A DNA stretch of 64,000 nucleotides from CANLBN01 sp050633825. GTDB taxonomy: Bacteria; Pseudomonadota; Gammaproteobacteria; Pseudomonadales; Cellvibrionaceae. The notes under the pieces are model-generated. The model worked only from the letters and a program-made list of their open reading frames with translations. It was not told the DNA's origin and did no database searches. Of the stretch, positions 48,301 to 58,800 are shown piece by piece (position 1 is the stretch's first letter; each line of letters begins with the position of its first letter). Both the position numbers and the translations under genes were made by a program. The DNA lies in NCBI GenBank assembly GCA_050633825.1, contig JBOEHG010000028.1:1-64000 (forward strand), read 5' to 3'.

Positions 48301-51300
48301 AGTCACTATCATTCATCAAACCTGTACCGCCAGCAAAAGTGCGAATTTGCCCTTCAAAATCCTGCACCTCATCAAAATTACCCGTCCAATGTAACGCTCC
48401 TTGCGCAAGCCCACCCTTACCTATTAATGAAACTGTACTACGTAAGCCTTCACCAAATTGGCTAAAGTCCCAAACACGCCCATCGTGCTTTCCTTCTTTA
48501 TGGCACGATGCACAAGACATATAATTATCTCGTGCCAAACGATCATCAGCCGCATCATAAAAATGCTGTTTACCCAATAACACATCTGGAGTCAGTGTTT
48601 CAGTTGTCACTACATTAATAGTCGCTAACTCACTCAAGGTCGGCGTGCCATTAAGTAAAATAGGCGTAAGGTTAAAACGAGAAATACTTCTGTCCATAAA
48701 ATTATGAACATAAGCTCGACTTCCATCGGAAGATAAAACTACACTCTGTGGCGCACGCCCTGTGGGCAAACGGACTAATTGAAAACCTAAAACCGTATCG
48801 TATACCACTAACTCACGACTGGTTTCCAAGGTAACAAACAAATAACGATTATCACCACTTAATGCCGCAGACGTCGCTACACTGGAATTATCATGGTCAA
48901 CACTAAAAGACAAATCTTCACTTTGAGTCGTTAAACTAATACGTGATGTTTGTGCACGAACAGCAGAATCAAAAGTAAGTGGAAAAGTTTGACGCAACAT
49001 ACCTGAACTGACATTATCTTTTTTAGAGGGAATATAGGCATATTGATCATCGAAACTCACCACTGGCGCGCCCAAATAATTTGGCATACCGGGGCCCTGA
49101 CTTTCAGATAAACCTCTACTGTCATGACTTAAGCCAATAACATTAGACACTTGAAATGTATTCAGCGCTATTGCAATAATTCTAGCCTTAGCCTCACTAA
49201 TGTTAATTTGATTAGCTGTACTTTCCCCACTAATTAGAGGGGTGATAAAGTCACTTACAAATAAAGTTGAATCATCAAATGCAATAGACAAATGCCGTGG
49301 CGTACCTGATAACTGTATCGTATCGAGCAATTGATTAGTTAAAGTAGATCTCTTTTCAATTTCACCTAATGCTTCAAGCACAATATAGTATTCAGAACCC
49401 GTTTTATTAAACACAATTCCGTGTGGTTGAGAATTAGATTTCAGCGCTATAGTTTCTATTACTGTAAGTGTATTTGCATCAATAATAGAAAGTGTTGCCG
49501 ATTTTTTATTTGTCACATAAATTTGTGCAGTTGATGTGGACAATGCTAAAGACCACGGTGTATTACCCACAGTAATTTCTGCAATTAAATTACCTTGGCT
49601 ATCAGATACTGATACTGAATTGTTATCCGGATTTACATTCCAAAGTCGCTCATCACCCACTAATGTTTCTGTAATCAAGGTGCTCGAATGACGTGGCAAC
49701 TCTGGTAAAGGCGTTATTTCAGCGTCTGTTGTTCTGGTCGGGTCATTAGGATATGCATCCGCATTGTCACCAACACCATCGCCATCACTATCTACTGTTT
49801 CAGACGCGTCATTTGGAAAAGCATCGGCATTATCACCAACACCATCACTATCTGTATCTATACTTTCGGTTGGGTCATTAGGAAACGCATCTGTGCTGTC
49901 GGGTACACCATCACCATCAGTATCGACAGGAGCAATAGTTTTTGATGATAAACGTGCATCAGCCCAGTCACCATGATCACCACAGGCACCACCGCCATTA
50001 TCAACAATCTTCAATGTTAATAACAATGCGTTCTCAACATCGATATCGATAGACTCTGTTGGCGTTGTAGTGGTGAAGCCATTGCTAGTGTAGATATTGT
50101 TACCATCAACATCCACTTCAAAACGGATATCACCACAAACGCCATCGGCTCTTTCATCATCCAAACCAATATCGGATAAGAAGCGGGTATATTGACCATT
50201 CAAATCAATATCGATTTGCGAATAGCTATGTGCACCAATGCCTTTATCATAGGTAATGCCATTTAATTGTAAAGTGATGCCATCAGCGACACCTTGCTCA
50301 CCATTACTTCTGTCACGCTCTGCAGGTCCCCAACCGTTAACTTCAGAAATCCAAGGCAGGTCAGACAAAAAAACATCATCATTAAGCTGAGTAGAAATAG
50401 AAATTAAATCAATGGCCGTAAAACGATTGAACGGTGTCGGGTAATCTACGTCACGCCGATCATCAATAATGGTCCACTCTTCAGAATTTTTACTCGCTTC
50501 AAGCAGCCAGCGAATAGGATCTCTGCCTTCAACATCATTGGCTGTAGTAAAACGATAACTATCAGCAACAATATTGTCACCGAAGTCGTAAATTAAAGCG
50601 CCCTTATTAAAGTCCAACCATTTAGTATTGACATTATTATCGTTAACTTTTTCAGCTTGCTCATTTGCAGGGTTATTACCCAACGGATTAAGTATAGTAG
50701 CGCTATCTAAACGAGTGTTGTCATTATAAAAAGTCAGCTCAGCAAGCTGAACACTATCTGCATTGACATCACGTAAAGTTGTTGGTGTAAAACGATAGTA
50801 ACGATACCCGGGGGCACTAGAGCTCTCATCCTCCCTGACAATATTTATTGTCTCACCCACTGATGGAGTACCCTGATCATTTAAAGCATACAACCAATAA
50901 TTACCTACAATTAATACATTAGGATTAGCTTGTAGCGTTAGAGTAAAGGTACCATCCCCATTATCGACAGAATTTACCGGTAAAAAACGTTGATCAGTAT
51001 TTAAATGATGAGTGGTTCCCGAAAGACGAACCATAGAAAATGATACAGTATCGCTACTGGCTGTTACTGTAATTTGTTCACCGGCTTTCGCTTGCTCTGG
51101 CGCACTATTAACAACAGGCCTATCGGCTAGTGTTCCATCATTACTAAAAAGGTATGGCGGTGAAAAAATTTGTCCATCTAAGTGGTTAGCAGCACAACCA
51201 TTACCGCAAGCACCGCCACCTGCGGAAAGTACTCGTCCATCTTTTAATAGCAACGCTGTAGAATGATAATTGCGAGGAATATCAATACTATCAACTATAC

Positions 51301-52777
51301 GCCAACTATCCATTTCAGGGTTATAGATTTCAGCAGGGAACACAGATCCTTGGTCATTAAATATTTTAGCAACCGTATTACCACCAATAACTAATACCTC
51401 TCCATTCGGTAAGGTAACTGTATTACTTAAGGCCCGAGGGTAATTCATTGGCGCACCAGAAGTCACGACAGGTGCTGGGCCATTTAAATCAACCAAGTAA
51501 ACATTATTTACACTAGTAGGATTAGCTAGCCGTCTATCTGCTCCACCAACCAACATCACTTTCCCAACATCATAGGTAACCGCATTACCGTACATCCTAG
51601 AAGTATCACCAATTGGCTGACCTAGGACTTCATTAGGCGTATTGTTAATAGGATCAAAACGATGCCATGTCGGTGTTGGTCCACCCTGGAATACATCACC
51701 TTGTGGCGTTACGGCAATATGCGCCCACCACTCTTGCGTTAACGCACCAGATGGATTCGGAGATGCATTAATTGCATTTTGCTCTTCAAGCAAGGTCTGC
51801 ATACTTACGTTAGAACGAGGAAACCATGTGTTCAATGCAGGATCATAAATTTCAGAACGGTTACCCGCATCCTTACCAAAACTTGAAAAGATTTGATTAT
51901 TCGGCAGAGTAATATTGGCACCATACCAACGTGCATCAATCATATTGGCCAAAGGCGCCCATGTTAACGATGTCACATCAAAACTAGAGGTCCTTCTATC
52001 CGATGGGTTACCACCAGAAGCAACTATCGTCCCATCTTCTAGCAGAGATATTCCTGCACAAAACATATCATGAAAATTACTCTCTGCATTTTGAAATGTC
52101 TCTGTAATAGGGTCGAATACTGATGCGTGAGTAAACTCTCGATTACCAGGAAAACTATTAGTTTCTGTGGAAGACCATGTTAATACACGTCCATCGGGTA
52201 GATTAGCCGCTGAAATTGCTATTTCCGGCCACAGGATAACATCGCCCCAATCACCGATTTCATAGGGACTTTGGGACTCGATATATTCTAAAACACCATC
52301 TGCGGGTATTGGTTGCGCTACTGAATTATTAGTACGATAACTAACCTCCAGTACTTCACCTCCTCCTCGTTCAAAAAACTCGACTCTGAAGTCATAAGTT
52401 CCTTGATTTAAAAAAACCGCATTGGTCACTGTAACAGGTCCATGTAAACCATCATTATCAACAACAACTGCTCCATCAATATACAGTTTGGAACCATCAT
52501 CTGAAGTTGTGCTAAATGTGTACTCACCTGCTGTAGATACTATTATTTGTCGAGTAAATACTAGAGCAAATGTTTCGACCTCGGTCGTAACAGACACATC
52601 AATAACAGATGACTGACCTGAAGCAATCGGCGCAAGTGTAGAAAAATCGGGTAAAGCATCAAAAACACCATCATAAACACTATAATTAAATTGTGCGTAA
52701 GTATTATGACTTAATAAATAAAAAGCGAATCCATAAAAAAACGTTTTAAATTTATTATTTTTCGTAGCATGTTCCAT
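45356..52777 (-). CDS. Giant exported copper radical oxidase - YVTN propeller - di-heme cytochrome fusion with PA14/TSP3 repeats
   Basis: About 2473 residues. Signal peptide (1-28); PA14 (29-165); galactose-oxidase-type kelch plus DUF1929 (173-650); discoidin-like (656-788); NPCBM (801-951); thrombospondin type 3 calcium repeats (951-1020); YVTN propeller (1029-1382); di-heme CcpA-like module (CASCH near 1423, CHTCH near 1553); then four PA14-like units separated by TSP3 repeats (1640-2473). The copper-radical residues are Cys240, Tyr285, Tyr504, His505 and His590, with almost the spacing of galactose oxidase (228, 272, 495, 496, 581). I chose ATG 52777 because a clean signal peptide follows; ATG 52798 and TTG 52804 are alternatives. 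The substrate is unknown. It is paralogous to the next upstream gene. Confidence 0.92.
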   Translation of the reverse strand: MEHATKNNKFKTFFYGFAFYLLSHNTYAQFNYSVYDGVFDALPDFSTLAPIASGQSSVIDVSVTTEVETFALVFTRQIIVSTAGEYTFSTTSDDGSKLYIDGAVVVDNDGLHGPVTVTNAVFLNQGTYDFRVEFFERGGGEVLEVSYRTNNSVAQPIPADGVLEYIESQSPYEIGDWGDVILWPEIAISAANLPDGRVLTWSSTETNSFPGNREFTHASVFDPITETFQNAESNFHDMFCAGISLLEDGTIVASGGNPSDRRTSSFDVTSLTWAPLANMIDARWYGANITLPNNQIFSSFGKDAGNRSEIYDPALNTWFPRSNVSMQTLLEEQNAINASPNPSGALTQEWWAHIAVTPQGDVFQGGPTPTWHRFDPINNTPNEVLGQPIGDTSRMYGNAVTYDVGKVMLVGGADRRLANPTSVNNVYLVDLNGPAPVVTSGAPMNYPRALSNTVTLPNGEVLVIGGNTVAKIFNDQGSVFPAEIYNPEMDSWRIVDSIDIPRNYHSTALLLKDGRVLSAGGGACGNGCAANHLDGQIFSPPYLFSNDGTLADRPVVNSAPEQAKAGEQITVTASSDTVSFSMVRLSGTTHHLNTDQRFLPVNSVDNGDGTFTLTLQANPNVLIVGNYWLYALNDQGTPSVGETINIVREDESSSAPGYRYYRFTPTTLRDVNADSVQLAELTFYNDNTRLDSATILNPLGNNPANEQAEKVNDNNVNTKWLDFNKGALIYDFGDNIVADSYRFTTANDVEGRDPIRWLLEASKNSEEWTIIDDRRDVDYPTPFNRFTAIDLISISTQLNDDVFLSDLPWISEVNGWGPAERDRSNGEQGVADGITLQLNGITYDKGIGAHSYSQIDIDLNGQYTRFLSDIGLDDERADGVCGDIRFEVDVDGNNIYTSNGFTTTTPTESIDIDVENALLLTLKIVDNGGGACGDHGDWADARLSSKTIAPVDTDGDGVPDSTDAFPNDPTESIDTDSDGVGDNADAFPNDASETVDSDGDGVGDNADAYPNDPTRTTDAEITPLPELPRHSSTLITETLVGDERLWNVNPDNNSVSVSDSQGNLIAEITVGNTPWSLALSTSTAQIYVTNKKSATLSIIDANTLTVIETIALKSNSQPHGIVFNKTGSEYYIVLEALGEIEKRSTLTNQLLDTIQLSGTPRHLSIAFDDSTLFVSDFITPLISGESTANQINISEAKARIIAIALNTFQVSNVIGLSHDSRGLSESQGPGMPNYLGAPVVSFDDQYAYIPSKKDNVSSGMLRQTFPLTFDSAVRAQTSRISLTTQSEDLSFSVDHDNSSVATSAALSGDNRYLFVTLETSRELVVYDTVLGFQLVRLPTGRAPQSVVLSSDGSRAYVHNFMDRSISRFNLTPILLNGTPTLSELATINVVTTETLTPDVLLGKQHFYDAADDRLARDNYMSCASCHKEGKHDGRVWDFSQFGEGLRSTVSLIGKGGLAQGALHWTGNFDEVQDFEGQIRTFAGGTGLMNDSDFNSGTRNQALGDKKAGVSVDLDALAAYLNSLDETEISPLVLENNLSLEAEIGQQVFIDKGCHTCHAGERYTDSALDVRHDIGTLTTASGQRLSQALDGFDTPSLLGLWKNEPYLHDGSAITLNEAIRAHTNITTTDAEADALTAYLYELKGPQDSDNDGFNDNVDLFPNDPTRNTGIWREWWSGISGSTLPNLKQSPNYPNNPTGIEQVNNFSGPTNWLDNYGTRIRGIFYAPVTGDYTFWASGDDNVELYLSPNSNADNKVLIAQVPGWSNPQEWTKYPEQKSVDIRLVRGQAYYLEALHKEGGGGDNIAIGWQLSGVGAVQLLSEQYFNGPIVGPIDSDGDGVTDDNDAFPFDASETKDTDNDGLGDNADPFPNDPSNNPSNVDSDNDGVNDIIDLYPADPSRSTGIWREWWSNISGNSIVNLTQSLNYPGNPSGDEQIDRFAGPTNWSGNYGTRIRGIFYAPVSGNYTFWASGDDNVELYLSSNSNPINKTVVARVPGWTSSEQWNKYPEQKSSPVSLVAGQAYYLEVLHKEGGGGDNLAIGWQLPNSTTIDVIGSEYFETPVTRPVDSDGDGVNDNVDLFPNDPTRNTGIWREWWSGISGSTLSNLKQSANYPNNPTGIEQVDDFKGPTNWSDNYGTRIRGIFYAPASGDYTFWASGDDNVELYLSPDSNADNKVLIAQVPGWSNPQEWTKFPEQKSLSIALAAGEPYYFEVLHKEGAGGDNVAIGWQFSGVGAIQLLSSRYFNGPISGSIDSDGDGSTDDSDAFPFDASEVADSDGDGIGDNADPFPQDANNNPINIDSDGDGFTDLVDLYPHDASRNTGIWREWWSGIAGNSITNLTQSANYPGNPSGDEQMNRFAGPTNWSGNYGTRIRGIFYAPISGNYTFWASGDDNVELYLSTDSNPINKTMIANVPGWTASQQWNKYPQQQSSAVTLNAGQAYYIEVLHKEGGGGDNVAIGWQLPNNNSIEVIASQYFNQ
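45359..46609 (-). repeat. Tandem block 2 of a 1251-base duplication (PA14-B pair)
   Basis: The C-terminal part of the giant oxidase gene. Two PA14-like units plus TSP3 spacers match the preceding block at a fixed offset of exactly 1251 bases: the IWREWW codons recur at 47761 versus 46510 and at 47065 versus 45814. 1251 is 417 codons, so frame is kept. Block edges are approximate. Confidence 0.85.
46610..47860 (-). repeat. Tandem block 1 of the 1251-base duplication
   Basis: The first copy of the two-unit PA14/TSP3 block. Unit order over both blocks is A-B-A'-B': A and A' carry the SNADNKVLIAQVPGWSNPQEW wording class, while B and B' carry SNPINKT...VPGW. This order shows that a pair was duplicated, not four single units in a row. 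Confidence 0.85.
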
Positions 52778-52806
52778 ATAAATATCCAGATATAACATAT
52801 ACAAAT

Positions 52807-52833
52807 CCTGAAAAGCCGCTACGGCTTTTCAGG
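52807..52833 (-). other. Perfect 12-bp hairpin between the two giant oxidase genes
   Basis: CCTGAAAAGCCG, a 3-base loop, then CGGCTTTTCAGG. It lies 24 bases past the stop of the 2018-residue gene and ends 9 bases before a possible start of the next gene. There is no proper T-run on either strand, so it is more likely a stabilising, attenuating or ribosome-site-hiding hairpin than a full terminator: the AGGA at its 3' edge is the ribosome site of the ATG at 52798. Confidence 0.65.
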
Positions 52834-52857
52834 CAAAATAGTTAAATATTAAAAGGG

Positions 52858-55800
52858 TTATCTTGAGAACAGAACCCAACCGACTGATTCTTTAACATGC
52901 CCTACTTCCCTGTTCGCAGACTGTTCTTCATCGATATGCATATCGACTTTATTATTTTGTAGGTTGCGATAACGAACCGTAGCCGGGTCACCGCCATTGG
53001 TAGTTTGCATATTACTGATTAATAATGGTGAAGATACTGACTCAGAAAATTCAATAGAAGTCCATCGATGATCAACGTCATTACCGGTTTTACCAACCAG
53101 CAATGTTTGCCCATCAACAGAACCCTTACCCGGTTCTATTGCAATAATATGCACCTGCTCTGGCACATGCTGCCTATCATTGGCTTCCTCTTCATCAATG
53201 CGCATATCTATTTTTGAAGTTGTGACACCTCGCACTCTGGTAATTGCAGATTGCGTTTCCTCATAAGATGCTATTTGCCCCAACACAACTGGAACTTGCG
53301 TAAAACCTTGAGAAAAATTAATGCGTTGCCATTGATGGTTCATCGTTACTATTTTGGCTTCTACTTTCAAACCACCAATAACATGATTCCCGGGAAGAAC
53401 AGCAATATAGTCAATAGTTTCTTTAAGATGACCGCCATCCAAATAATCCCACTCGTCCATTTGTATTTCAAAACCAGTTGGTGTGATATTTCTTAAGCGA
53501 ACCGTTGTAGGCTGCCCACCAGCAAAAGATACTGGGCCTGCAACAACTACTGGCACCCCATCGAATGCTTCATCAAATGTCACGTTATACCAAGCATTTT
53601 TATTCGATTGGGCATTTTCAATACGGCCAGACTGCATTGCTATTTCTGGTTCAGTCGGAATATCATCATGAGGTAATTCATGTAGATAACGAGTGACTGC
53701 CTGTAACTCGATCTGTGTCAACGACGTAGCAATGTGACTGACAATTGCCTGTTCAACGGTTGCCGCTGAACCATCGTGAAGATAAGGCGCACTCGACCAT
53801 AAACCTAAAAGTGTCGGCGTATCTAAACCATCTAAGAAACCCGATAAACGTTCTCCACTGGCCGTGGTTAATGTGCCCACATCGTGACGGAAGCCATTAG
53901 GCGAATCGGTAAAGACAGAATCAGTATGGCAGCTCACACAACCCTTTTGGTTAAAAATTTCTCGGCCTTGTTGTGCTTGTGGAGACAAGCCTGACGCTGA
54001 ATAAAGTGGGCTGACATCAGCTTCTGATAACGATTCCAGATAAATTGCAAGTGCATCGAGATCTTCACTGAACCCTGTTTTTGAATCACCTAAAGGTTCT
54101 TGGCGGGTTCCATTAAAAAAGTCAGCGCTATCCATTAAACCCGTACCACCTGCAAAACCACGAATTTGCCCTTCAAAATCTTGTACTTCATCGAAGTTGC
54201 CGGTCCAGTGCAATAAGCCATGTCCAGTACCCGATTTTCCTCGAAGAGAAGTTGTATTACGGATACCTTCACCAAACTGAGTAAAATCCCAAACACGACC
54301 ATCGTGACTGCCATCGTTATGACAAGAAGCACAACTCATATAATCCAATGCAGCTAAACGGTCGTCGGCTGAATCATAAAATAGCTGCTTGCCTTTCAGT
54401 ACATCGGCACTTAGCAATTCATTATTGACCACATCAACGCTCGCAAGAGAACTCACATCATTGCCACCAGCGTCAACAATATTACTAATATCAACAAACT
54501 CAACAGAACGTTCCATAAAATTATGCACGACTAATGTTTTACCGTCTGGAGAAAGTGCTAAGCCCTGAGGCGCACGTCCAACATTGAAACGCAAAATTTC
54601 ACTGTCTGTTGTTGTATTACTAACGGCAACTTGTCGATTACCTTCAAGAGCAGTAAATAAGTGAATACCGTAAGGGCCATAAACAGCCGCAGAAGAAAAC
54701 GATGCATTATCATGATCAATACGGTCTGCAAGCGTTTCTTGATAAATAGTTAAATCAATCCGTGAACTAATTGCTCGCACTGCCTGATCAAATGATAATT
54801 CAATGCCATTACGAATACTCCCCGACAAAATATTATCCTGCTTCGATGGAACATAAGCACTGTGACCCGCAGGGTGAATCGCCATTGCACCCAAGTAATT
54901 TGGGATACCAGGACCTGAATTTTCTGTCGCCTCAACATTACTGTGTTGCATGTTAATTGTTCGCTGTAATGTCGTATCATTAAAGACAAAGATACTTTCA
55001 ACACCGTCACTGGCATCAGGGGTATCCGTATGCTCATCTCTAACAAGTGGGGTAATAAAAGATGTTACAAATAATTCTGCACCATTGACAGACTTAGCAA
55101 TATGACGGGAATGATTACTTGTTAATACAGTATCGATAACTTGGTTTGTTTGAGTAGATATTTTTAGCATCTCCCCTAAACCTTCAAGTACGATATAAGC
55201 GTGGTTATTCTCAATCACTATACCGTGTGGTTTTGAAACAGGATCTGGTAGTGAGATCGTTTGTAAAACAGTAAGGGTATTGGCATTAATAACAGTGACG
55301 CTATCAGATTTTTTATTTGTTACCCAAACATTACCATTTTCACTAAAGGCCAATGCACTGGGTTGTTCGCCAACAGTAATTTCAGCGACTTTGGCAAAAT
55401 TATTACTATCGATAACAGTGACAGTATTGTTATCCGGATTAACATTCCAAACCTGATTGTTTGTTGGATGAAAATGAATACTGGAAGAACTTAACCAACG
55501 TTCAGGTTGAGAAGTATTAATTGCCGAATCATAAACAATTTTTGTTGTGGTAATACTGGTTTCTTGACCTGTAACAGGATTGCGAATCGTAAGCACAACG
55601 ATATAACGCCCGGGAGCCGCATAAATATGATTAGCTGTGCTTGATGATTGAAATGCCGTTTCTGGACTACCATCACCGAAAGACCATTTATATTCTAAAC
55701 CTTCTATATCGGTTGCTGAAAATGCAAACTCAGACGATGAAGCACTCGGTTCAGGTTGATCAAGCGTAATTTGTTGTAAAGGCGTATTAAAATCTATTGT

Positions 55801-58800
55801 TTTTAAATTAGCATCATTACCAAATACCCCTTGACTCACTGGAGTCCAGTTTTTCCCATCACTGCTTAGGTAAACCGTATAATTAGCCACACGGCCATTC
55901 GGCATATCCTGTCGAGGCAAATAGCTTATGCCATTAATGATGTAGCTGCCGCGAAGGTCAATAACAAGCTCATGCGGATGTGATGGATCATTATTAATCC
56001 CGGCAAACTCTCGCCACTCTGTATGCCAGATGGTATTAGGATTATCATCAATGGCAAATTCTGCAAGGCCATCAGGTTCTTCACTATCGCTTGTAATTTG
56101 CCAGCGTGCTCGATCAATTAATTCATTGTTGCCGTCCAATACATTGAGTTCTGCCACACTACTCCATGGGTTACCATTGACTTCCGAATTAGCTTCAAAT
56201 TTAATGTAACGGTTAGGCCCCGGCGTCGTAATATCAACCGCCCTTTCTACACGGACAACATGCGCCTCCGAAGGAACGCCTTGATCATTAAGCGCAAATA
56301 ACATCCAGTAACCCGGAATTAAAATATTTGGATTACTGTTAGGTGTTAATTCAAATTGTTGGTCTCCGGTTTTTTGAAAATCAACGCGATTAAAACGTGC
56401 ATCTGTATTCACTGCATGAGTTGTTGAACTCATTTTAATTAATGAAAAATTCGTAATATCATTCGAACCATTCAAACTAATCGTTTCACCGGCACGAATG
56501 ACACCCGGTGCAGAATTGATTAAAGGGCGATCGGCCAATGAACCGTCTTCATTAAATAAATAAGGAGGAGAATAAATTTGGCCGCTCTGATGGCTAGCAC
56601 CATTACAAAACTCATTGCCACTACAGTAACCGCCACCGGCTGACAACACACGGCCATCAGTCAACAATAAACCTATAGAGTGATAGTTACGTGGAGCAGC
56701 CATCGATGCAGCACTGGACCAATCACGCGTTTGCGGATTCCAAATTTCCGCTTCGTATACTGTACCGGTATCGTTAAAACCTCGACCTGATGTATTCCCC
56801 CCAATCGCCAATACGGTTCCATCTGGCATAGGAATTAAATTATGGAACACTCGAGAGAAGTTCATCCGCTCCGCCGTTGCAATCACCGGTGCCGGACCAT
56901 TTAAATCAACCGTAAAAGCTTGATCACGGGTTGCTGCCCCACCCCATGAACCCTGATTACCACCAGTGACTAACATTTTTCCCGCGTCATATTGAATATT
57001 AACGCCGGGAGCAACACCTACATCATTGGTACTTGCGTTGGCATCCTTATAAAGACCCGTACCTTCGGTGTTAATTAAATGATTCTCTTGGGCACTCCAA
57101 AAGTGAAAGACCTCTCCACTCGGTGCAACACTTAAATTTGCCCACCAACGGCGGGCACCACTGGTGCCATCATTTGTGGTACGCATTGCACTGTAATCAA
57201 CATTATTGAGTACTTGCCAACCATTATCGACAGACCATTTTTCAGGGTTTGAAAAATTGGTGGCAGTTCCCATAGAGGTCATTAACTCGCCCGAGGGTAA
57301 AGCCAAAGTCACTGGATACCAGCGACCGCCAGTTGCCATATTTTCAATTTGATTCCACTGGTTATCACGGTAATTAAATAAACTCGCCCAAGGGCTGTTA
57401 AGCTGATTGCGTCCACCGGTAACAAACACTTGTCCATCTTCGCTCATGGCCAAATGCGCGCAGAACATATTGTGGCCTTCGTGAAAAACTTCCAAAAACT
57501 CATTAGTCTCTGGGTTCCAAGTCGAACTGTAGGTTTGTTCATCCCTTGGCCAGATTGTTCTTTCGGAACCGGACCAAGTAAGAATACGACCATCGGGAAG
57601 GTTAGCCGCTGAAACCGCAACATGAGGCCACGGAATTAACTCACCCCATTGACCCACCCTATGGGCATTATTATCTGTCGTACCCGCATATAGACGCGCT
57701 ACCGCTTCGGCTTGGATGCCGCGTTTAAAAGCAGTGATTCGATCATAGGTCGCAAATGCAGGATTATTCCAAGGGCTTGAACCAATATATAAAGGACCAT
57801 TATTAGCAACAATATCACCGCCTAAAGTGTCACTAGCGTCCAGTTGACCGTTGATATACAAGTGCAGCTGATTGCCTTGTTTAACATAAGTAATATGGGT
57901 CCATTCTCCAACAGGAATTTGGCTCACTGAGTTACCACCATCATTCCAGCTACCTGTGGTACTGATTCTAAAATGAAAGCGGTTACTACTTGGGTGCATC
58001 CACATGGCAAAGGTGCGTTCTTGTGCCGTATTACCTTTATGCATCACCGTTCGCCATTGCCCAGTAAATCCTTGGTCTAAACGCATCCAAAAACCTACGG
58101 TAAAATCGCGGGTATCTGCTGGAAAGTTAATGGAGTGAGGAACAATACCCACATCATCGTTGCTATTAATTTGTATCGCCTGCCCTTCGATATTGCTACC
58201 GCTGATCCACTCCGGGGAACCATTAGCCACTATTTGTTCTTCAATATTAAATCCACTGAATTTTGCCTGATAGAGACTTTTTGCTTCGAGGCTGGAAATA
58301 ACACGCTGGTAAATATGAACATCAGCATAAGTTGCCATGGCTGGGTTATACCAAGGGCTGGAGCCAATATAAAGATCACCTGTATTGGCAATAACCTCTC
58401 CATCTAATACATCCATCGCATCCAAGCGCCCATTGATGTAGAGCTTTAGCTGATTACCTTCTTTGACATAACTAATATGAGACCATTGATTAACAGGAAT
58501 TTGCTGAATAGATGTGCCACCATCGTTACTATTGACTGCAGTACTAATGGCAAAGCGGACACGATTATCATTAGGTTGCATCCACAGAGCAAAGGTCCTC
58601 TCGCCATTGGTTACGCCTTTATGAACAATACTACGCCATTGGCCAGTAAAGCCTTGCTCTAATTTAAACCAAAATGAAACGGCAAAATCTTCACCACCAA
58701 CAGCAATATCATCCGAATGACTTACCTGTACCAGATCATCATTGGAATTTATTTGGAGTGAAGAGGAAGATATTTCAGTATTAACTATTAAGGGAGTGCC

